Source: Patiria miniata (lineage: Eukaryota; Echinodermata; Asteroidea; Valvatida; Asterinidae). Taken from it: 64,000 bases of DNA. Below the pieces are notes generated by a model. The model searched no databases. It was given only the letters and a program-made list of their open reading frames with translations, and was not told the DNA's origin. Positions 56,846 to 64,000 of this stretch are shown here, in pieces. The stretch is taken from positions 1,605,754 to 1,669,753 of the forward strand of contig NW_024037058.1 of NCBI RefSeq assembly GCF_015706575.1, given 5' to 3'. Position 1 is the first letter of the stretch, and each line of letters starts with the position of its first letter. Made by a program: the position numbers and the translations under genes.

Positions 56846-58360
56846 CTAGAGCTTCGCGTTTGTTGAGTTACAAACACAGAGTGGTTGGGCGGACAGCCTT
56901 TCCATTATACACTGCCCAGTTACATATGTTTATGTAGAACAAAGGATCCCGAAATTTAATCCTTTCCAGTACAATAAATTATTTTGTTACAAAAATGTGT
57001 CTTTAAAGGTGTGATAATTTTCAGTAAACATTCTTTGTGCGCATAAAAATTAGTTCTGGTTTGATGATGTCATCAGTCAAAAAGTGAATACTAGTAAAGT
57101 TTGGAGAGGATAAATTTTCATTGTTTAGTTAAAATAACGTATGAAAATATGGGAAATATAATTGTATGAATTAATAACACCTAACTTACGGTTTGATGAC
57201 GTATTAATAACACCTAACTTACGGTTTAATTACGTCACAGCATTAGAGATCCAAAGGTGAACATTGTAATGGATATTATTTGGACTACGAAGACATGACA
57301 GGGATCAAATGATAGAATTAAATTAAAAATATGATACTTTTCAAATTTTCCTTAAAGTAACTTCTGGTCTGATGACGTCATGCATTTGAAACCTTGCCAA
57401 GTTATCTGTGGTTACCAGAGAATATCAAGGGGCGATTTGGTAATATGTGGTCGGATGTTTTAAAATTAAAGAAAGCAAACTCTATATTATGTGCCGCTAG
57501 GGAGCGCCCTTTCAGATGATGACGTCATCACACTGTTTTTGTGTGTGTGGTATTCCTCACTTAACACTTTCATAATTTATATGTGTGTAGTAAAATGCTT
57601 CCGCTTTTAAGCTATATTCTGTTTTTATTGCACTTCCGGTAACACCGGAAGTGAAGGTCAAGCGGTTTTGTGTCCGGCACGGCATAGTCTACAACGTCAC
57701 GAAAAAACGAACACGATACTCTATTTAGTTCAAAAGATATAGCGCAAACTATTTTGTCAAAATTTGGCCTTAAATCACTTGTGATTTGATACCTGATGAC
57801 GTCATAATGACGTAACAAAGTAATCTTTGTTACGTCATTATGACGTCATCAGGTATCAAATCACAAGTGATTTAAGGCCAAATTTTGACAAAAATTTTGG
57901 TAATATGGTACAAGTTCATCTAGGTTTTATGATCAAAGCGTTCACCGTTTGGATGAAATTGTGCTTTGTTTGATTTTAGGCTAAAGTCTTTATTTTGAAT
58001 TCACGTAACTTTGAACTTCCGGTAGACCCGGAAGTAAAGGTCAAGCGAGTTCACGACAAAAAATGTTTATCAACTACTGGTCTATCTGATTACAAAGTTG
58101 GAACATAATTGATTATTTTGTTTAAGAGTTATAGGTGAAAGTAATTGGCCACTTTTTCCTCTAAAATCGCTTGTAATTTGACACCCGATGACGTCATTGT
58201 AACGTCAGAGTAATATGCACCACTTGGGATGAGGGTCGATATAATTATGTTGAAAGTTACAAGTTCATATCATAAATCGTCTAGGAGAAAACCCGCGGAG
58301 AAGTATTGCCCGGAATAAAAAGATGGAAAGAAAGAAGATTTATGAGAACAATTCCACTCA
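56846..58360 (-). mobile_element. Helentron-like family 2 inserted inside unit 1
   Basis: The 3' end CTAG is at 56846-56849 (minus strand) and the 5' end, with most of its palindrome deleted (TTGAGTGG only), is at about 58354-58361. The host interior reads CAAAATAATA before and ATAGTGTTTGTATTCTG after. That rejoins to the uninterrupted interior seen at 59791, with insertion between two A bases (T/T on the element strand). Helentrons are known to insert between T and T. Confidence 0.75.
57752..57893. repeat. Perfect 69-bp-arm palindrome with 4-nt loop
   Basis: Arms 57752-57820 and 57825-57893 are exact inverse copies, separated by TAAT. The arm contains CTGATGACGTCATAATGACG, so the palindrome is made of family-2 Helentron-like sequence duplicated in inverse orientation. 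Outside the arms the minus-strand element resumes. Confidence 0.95.
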
Positions 58361-59526
58361 AATAGTGTTTGTATTCTGTAATCAGATAGACCATGAATCT
58401 ATTAACATTTTCTGTTGTGTACGTGAAGTCGCTTGACCTTTACTTCCGGGTCTACCGGAAGGTCAAAGTTAGGTGAATTCAAAATAAAGACGTTGGCTCG
58501 AAATCAAAACAATGCAAAATTTCTTCCGAACGGTTTACGGTATGATCACAAAACCTTGTGTGAACATGTACCATGATACGAAGATGTTATAAATTTTGTA
58601 ACGTCATCATGACGTCATCAGGTATCAAATTACAAGTGATTGAAAGGCAAATTTTGACAAAATAGTTTGCGTTATATCTTTTGAACTGAAAAAGTATCGT
58701 GTTCATTTTTTTTCGTGAGGTTGTAGACTATGCCTATTCCCGTACACAAAACCGCTTGACTTTTACTTCCGGTGTTACCGGAAGTGCAATAAATACTGAA
58801 TATAACTCAAAAGCGGAAGCATTTTACTACAGACATATATAGTATGGAAGTGTTTAGTGAGGAATGGCAGACACGAAAAACAGTGTGATGACGTCATCAT
58901 CCGAAAGGGCGCCCCCAGCAGCACATAAAATAGTGTATATTTTCTTTAATTTTAAAACCATAGGTTCAAATTTTACCAAATCGCCCCTTGATATTCTTCG
59001 ATTAACCATAGATAACTGGGCGAGGTTTCAAATTCATGACGTCATCAGACCGGAAGTTACTTCTATGAGAATTTGCCAACGATCATATTTTAAGTGAAAT
59101 TCTATCATTTGATCCATGTCGTATATTTTAGCCCAAATAACGATACCATTACAGTGTTCTCTTTTTGCTTCCAAATACTGTGACGTCATCAAACCGGAAG
59201 TTCGGTGTTATGAATACATACACTTATATTTTTCCAAATGTTCATACGTTATTTAACTTCACAATGAACATCCATTCCGAACTAAATCAGTATTCACTTT
59301 CTGTTTTTGACTATAATGAAGATATCAAGCCAGAAATAACTTGTATGTGTACATAAATGTTTACTGAAATTTATCAGACCGTTAAAGATGCATTTTTAAA
59401 CAAAATAATTAATTTCGTGATCCTTTGTTCTTACATACAATTCATAACTTAACTAGATAGTGTTTCGTAAAAAAATTGTCTGCCCGACCACTCTGCGATT
59501 GTAACAACAAACGCGAATCTCTAGTT

Positions 59527-60980
59527 GAGTGGTCGGGCACAACCTGACCACTCTTTGGATCTGTTACAATAATTTTTTTTTTTTTTTTTTTTCCGGACAA
59601 TACTTCTCCGCAGGTTTTCTCCTAAACCGTAACAGTATACGGTATGAACCTGTAACTTTCAATATATATCGACCCTCATCTGAAGTGGTGCATATTACTC
59701 TGATGTCATGATGACGTCATCGGGTGTCAAATTACAAGCGATTTTAGCTGGAAAAGGGTCAAATTACCCTCACCCATAACTCTTGAACAAAATAATCAGT
59801 GATGTTTATATTCTGTAATAAGATAGACCATGAATTGATAAATATTTCTTTTTGTGTACGTGAACTCACTTGACTCCTTCTTCCGGGTCAACCAGAAGGT
59901 TAAAGTTAGGTGAATTCAAAATGAAGACTTTAGCCTGAAATCAAAACAAAGCAAATTTCTTCCATACAGTTTACGGGTATGATCATAAAACCTAGTGTGA
60001 ATTTGTACCACGTTACGAAGATACTATATATTTTGTTACGTCATCATGACGTCATCAGGTATCAAATTACAAGCGATTTAAGGGCAAATTTTGACGAAAT
60101 AGTTTGCGCTATATCTTTTGAACTAAATATAGTATCGTGTTTGTTTTTTCGTGAGGTTGTAGACTATGCTATGAGAAACAATTCTTGTCCCCGACACAAA
60201 ACCGCTTGACCTTCACTTCCGGTGTTACCGGAAGTGCAATAAAAACCGAGTATAACTCAAAAGGGGAAGCATTTTACTACACACATATATATTTTGAAAG
60301 TGTTTATTGAGGAATGCCAGACACAAAACAGTGTGATGACGTCATCTTTCGAAAGGGCACCCCCTAGCGGCATATTAAATAGTATTTGCTTTCTTTAATT
60401 CGAAAACCATCCGTTAAAATTTCACAAAACCGCCCCTTCATATTACATTTTATATTTATTCATTCACATTCACATATTATATTTGATTAACCACAGAAAA
60501 TTTGGCAAGGTTTCAATTACTTCTATGAGAATTTGAAAACGATAATATTTTTAATTTAATTATATCATTTGATTCATGTCGTATATCTTCGTAGCCCAAA
60601 TAACGATATCCCTTACAGTGTTTACCTTTTGCTTCCAAATACTGTGACGTCATCAAACTGGAGTTAGGTGTTATGAATGCATACAGTTATATTTTCCATA
60701 TTTCATACGTTATTTAACTTCACAACGAACATTTATCCACTCCGAACTAAACAGTATTCACTTCCCGTTTTTGAATAATGACGTCATTAAGCCAGAAATA
60801 ACTTGTATGCTTGTGTACATAGAATGTTTACTAAAATTTATCACACCGTTAAAGATTGTACTGGAAAGGATTTAATTTCTTGATCCTTGTTCTTACATAA
60901 ACATATTCATAACTCAACTTTAATGAACAAATTACCTGCCCAACCACTCTGCGTTTGTAACAACAAACGTGAACCTCTAG
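59527..60980 (+). mobile_element. Helentron-like family 2, plus-strand unit 2
   Basis: The 5' palindrome at 59527-59553 begins two bases after the CTAG of unit 1 (CTAG-TT-GAGTGG), so the units are head to tail. The 3' end at 60940-60980 has GCCCAACCACTC, hairpin GTTTGTAACAACAAAC and CTAG. The interior repeats the family modules, including TTCCGGTGTTACCGGAAGTG (about 60219) and GGCACCCCCTAGCGGC (60357). Confidence 0.77.
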
Positions 60981-62386
60981 TGCAACCCGACCACTCTCTA
61001 TTATTGAGTCTGGCTCTGTTACAATAAATCTTTCTTTCTTTTTTTTTTTTTTCGGACAAAACTTCTCCGCGGGTTTTCTCCTAAACGGTATACGGTATGA
61101 ACCTGTAACTTTCAATATATATCGACCCTCATCTGGGGGGGGGGGGGGGGGGGGGGGGGGGCTGTAGCCCCCCCCCAAATTTGGTCTAGCCCCCCCCCCA
61201 AATAAATTCCAAAGAAAAAAAAAATTGCATTAGCAAAAAGAAGGATTGTGATGTACATGCAAACGGTCTCCCCCTAAAGAAGAAATAGCCGTGACAAGGG
61301 CGCATTAGTTAATATAGTGTGAATGATTTTAGGATTTTATTGGCGCTCCCCATTGAAAATATGGCATGAGCCCCCCTCCCCCCCCCCCCCCTATTGATTT
61401 TCAGAGACCTAAGTGTCTGGAAAAAATAACCAGTCAACATTTCAGCACGCCTCCCCGAAACAATTCTGGATCCACCGTGCTAGCCCCCCCAAAATATTGG
61501 TTCTAGAACCGTGCCTGAAATAGAGTATCGGGTTCATTTTTTCGTGAGGTGGTAGACTATGCCCAGAGAAACATTTCTTTTCCCCAGACACAAAACCACT
61601 TGACCTTCACTTCCGGTGTTACCGGAAGTACAATAAAAACCGAACATAACTCAAAAGCGGAAGCATTTTACTACACACATATAAATTATGAAAGTGTTAA
61701 GTGAGGAATACCAGACACAAAAAAGTGTGATGACGCCATCATCTGAAAGGGCGCCCCTAGCGGCACATACAATAGAGTTTGCTTTCTTTAATCTTTAAAC
61801 CATCCTTCCAAATTTTACCAAATCGCTCCTTGATATTCTCTGATTAACCATAACTTGGCAAGATTTCAAATTCATGACGTCATCACTCATCAGACCGGAA
61901 GTTACTTTTTAGGAGAATTTGAAAAGGATCATATTTTAAATTTAATTCTATCATTTGATCCGTCATATCTTCGTAGGCCAAATAATATCCATTACAATGT
62001 TCACCTTTGGATATCTAATGCTGTGACGTCATCAAACCAGCAGTTAGGTCTTATAATACAATTATATTTCCCATATTTTCATGCATTATTTTAACTTCAC
62101 AATGAAAATGTATCTTCTCCGAAATTTATCAGTATTCACTTACCGTTTTCGACTGATGACGTCATCAAACCAGAAAGACCTTTTTTGCGCACATACAATA
62201 TTTACTGAAATTTATCACACCGTTAAAGATACAGTAACAAAATAATTAATTTCACTGGAAGGGATTTAATTTCGTGATCCTTGTTCTACATAAACATATA
62301 TTTCTAACCTAACTGGGCAGTGTATAATGGAAAGGCTGTCCGCCCGACCACTCTGCGTTTGTAACTCAACAAACGCAAACCTCTAA
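60981..62386 (+). mobile_element. Helentron-like family 2, plus-strand unit 3
   Basis: It starts inside the 5' palindrome (TGCAACCCGACCACTC) directly after CTAG of unit 2. It ends with GCCCGACCACTC, a hairpin TGCGTTTGTAACTCAACAAA and CTCTAA (a CTRR variant of CTAG) at 62383-62386. Between about 61135 and 61520 the interior is replaced by G/C-run-rich foreign sequence with a CTGGATCCACC end, and several hundred bases of the element are missing there. Confidence 0.7.
61135..61200. repeat. Run of 27 G followed by C runs
   Basis: G tract 61135-61161, then CTGTAG, then C tracts of 10 and 9. The G and C runs can pair into a hairpin. It marks the left edge of the foreign segment in unit 3. Confidence 0.8.
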
Positions 62387-62394
62387 TTTAAATG

Positions 62395-62796
62395 TTTTGG
62401 TGATTCTTGAAGTTAGGATGTGTAAACATCCTTACTTCAATAACATTTTTTTGAGCATATAAGTGACTGAATAATTATGAGGACATAGTATCAATCCAAA
62501 ATGGCTACTTTTATACCCAAAAGTTGCGCGCATTTACCTTGTCTCTAGATATCGTCAAGTAGTCTCGCCAAACCTCAGTATTTATGAGCTTCAAATTCAC
62601 AAAGTTGCTTACTTGACACAGTTACCCTATTAAAATCTTATCGAAAATCATGTGAACAATGATAATTCATTGTGATATTTAGCAATTTGGGTATAATAGT
62701 AGCCATTTTGGATTGTTTCTATGTCCTTATAATTATTCAGTCACTTATATGCTTCAGAAAATGTTATTTAAGGGTGCGAAAGTAGAATCACCAAAA
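62395..62796. mobile_element. Fold-back MITE with about 110-bp arms
   Basis: The left end TTTTGGTGATTCT is mirrored by AGAATCACCAAAA at the right. The inner arms also match: TGACTGAATAATTATGAGGA and CCAAAATGGCTACT on the left are inverse of AGTAGCCATTTTGG and TCCTTATAATTATTCAGTCA on the right. It has no coding content. It lies 8 bases beyond the last Helentron-like unit. Confidence 0.8.
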
Positions 62797-64000
62797 TAAA
62801 CTTTAAACAAAAATTAAAAATATATATATATCCCCAAAAGACATCTTCAATTTAAGAGCTAACGGACCCTTGAAAGTATTTGGCATTGTTATTCTACCAT
62901 ATCTTGGCCTTCCCCCTTCTAATTTATCTAATTTAATTCTTGATACCTTGCAGTGAATAATCCTGAAAATAAAAAAGGCCAAAAACCACTTTGTGTATGA
63001 AATAGTTACTGATTTATTGTATTTTTCTTACAATCATCTTTACAATGGAATTCTTAAGCTCATTGGTTTGACAAAAAAAAATGTTGAAAGAAACCAGTAC
63101 CAGACAGTGTTTTTCAGAGGTAATGTGATACGAATTGCATGCTGTCAATCATCTATATAATGTTTCATGTGGAATATGCGTTGCAGTAGTGTACATGTAA
63201 TCTGAATCCAGTAATAATCAGCATGCTTAGAGACTCAAAAATGCATAAATTCAGAGCATGAAGTGTGTTGAATTGTAAGTGTGAATCTGCATCCTACTTT
63301 GATACTGACACACAAGTCTGCCAGTAACACTTGCACAATATTAACCCTAACAGAACTCAACCCATCAAACCCCAACGCCATGTTTTGTTGGAATCTGTCA
63401 GGATGGGTACAGTACCCCTAAACTGACAGTCCTCTACATTGGGTCGGCACGCCTTCAGAAACTAAGTCAGAAATATGTGTGTGCGGTTTCCCATATGGTG
63501 TTGGAATTTGCCAGGATGGGCTACCATGGTAGCACACAAGTTTGCTACCATGGTAGCTTTTGAATGGCATAATCATTTACTCTCTTTTCACGCTCATTTT
63601 AAACAGAAAGCCACAAAGTAGCTCATCTGTTTCTTGCTCTATGCTTTAATACTGCCAAACTGGAAAGAGTCAGTAGGAATGTGTGAAAATGTTAGTGATG
63701 GAAGCTTAGTTATGAATGCGACTTTCATGAAGGTGGCTGTGGCTGCATTACATACCAAAATCGAATTCTCCGTATCATGTTTTTTTCATCTTCCAAACAA
63801 ACAAGCTTGATCTGATTGTTCCTAGTTACTAGTCACTGATCTTAACTTAATAGCAAGCAATAAATTGTTGACTCATGAATCTGTTTCATGGCTGAGTGAG
63901 ATACTGGCTGGCATACAACTGTGTTACAGTTTTCCTGCTTTTATTTGTATACTTCAGTCAATTACAAACTGCATGTATGTATGTATAGTCAGCAGTAATC
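62797..64000. other. Intergenic or UTR stretch, no gene recognised
   Basis: TTTATTG near 63013 reads CAATAAA on the minus strand, so this could be a 3' UTR of a minus-strand gene lying right of the window. GCTACCATGGTAGC, a perfect 14-bp palindrome, occurs twice (63520-63533, 63544-63557). No exon is recognised. Confidence 0.4.

Larger units (their letters stand above)
56494..59524 (+). mobile_element. Helentron-like family 2, plus-strand unit 1 with a nested copy
   Basis: Three 5' palindromes start at 56494, 56539 and 56584 (GAGTGGTCGGGCACAACCCG and variants). The interior is split at 56845 by a minus-strand family copy and resumes at 58361. The 3' end is GCCCGACCACTC (59482-59493), a hairpin and CTAG at 59521-59524. 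Conserved blocks include TTCCGGTGTTACCGGAAGTG and GACGTCATCAT. Confidence 0.78.

Noticed and set aside
1..64000. tRNA or rRNA genes
   Set aside because: No A/B-box pair with a cloverleaf and no rRNA-like block was seen by eye; a covariance search was not possible.

Overview
This is AT-rich, intron- and repeat-dense animal DNA, not prokaryotic. The only well-supported host gene is an oxysterol-binding protein gene (OSBP) on the + strand. Twelve consecutive coding exons run from 4944 to the stop codon at 48425. They encode about 699 residues: the second half of the PH domain, the central helical region, an FFAT-type motif, a Ser-rich linker and the whole OSBP-related lipid-transfer domain. The first coding exon, with the start codon and the first half of the PH domain, lies left of the window. 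High similarity to vertebrate OSBP, long introns, frequent TACATGTA palindromes and a broad set of DNA transposons suggest a marine invertebrate, probably a deuterostome. The species is inference.

Layout. 1-4943: a decayed Penelope-like GIY-YIG fragment (611-934, - strand) with a hammerhead-like remnant, then a TIR element at 3002-4248. 4944-48425: OSBP exons separated by introns of 1.2-7.7 kb, filled with mobile DNA. The introns hold two inverted copies of a 2-kb TIR element studded with a 14-bp iteron (8428-10406 and 22947-24923), DIRS-like RT/RNase H debris (about 11700-12085), a Helentron-like cluster (15721-19288), a small TIR element pair (27180 and 45118), a Harbinger-like element (28990-29932), a decayed Crypton-like tyrosine recombinase (30213-31519), a hAT-like element with a clear target-site duplication (35095-35685), a CRE-rich direct repeat with a nested TIR element (38255-39930) and a LINE 3' tail (about 41338-41733). 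48426-50800: OSBP 3' UTR, then a likely small unassigned - strand gene. 52689-62386: a large nested and tandem cluster of a second Helentron-like family, containing a hAT-like element, a further small element inside that, a LINE RT fragment and a perfect 69-bp-arm palindrome. 62395-64000: a fold-back MITE and mostly unique sequence.

The most unusual feature is the pair of Helentron-like families. Both begin with a short palindrome, often present as an array of two or three 5' ends. Both end with the inverted sub-terminal repeat, a hairpin and CTAG, next to T. In the second family, plus-strand units abut head to tail with CTAG directly against the next 5' end, as expected of rolling-circle concatemers. 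Both families also carry, in repeated positions, TGACGTCA (CRE-like), CCGGAAGT (ETS-like) and a CTCF-like CCGCTAGRGGGCGC motif. They could therefore scatter regulatory sites. These are readings by eye; no alignment or database search was run.
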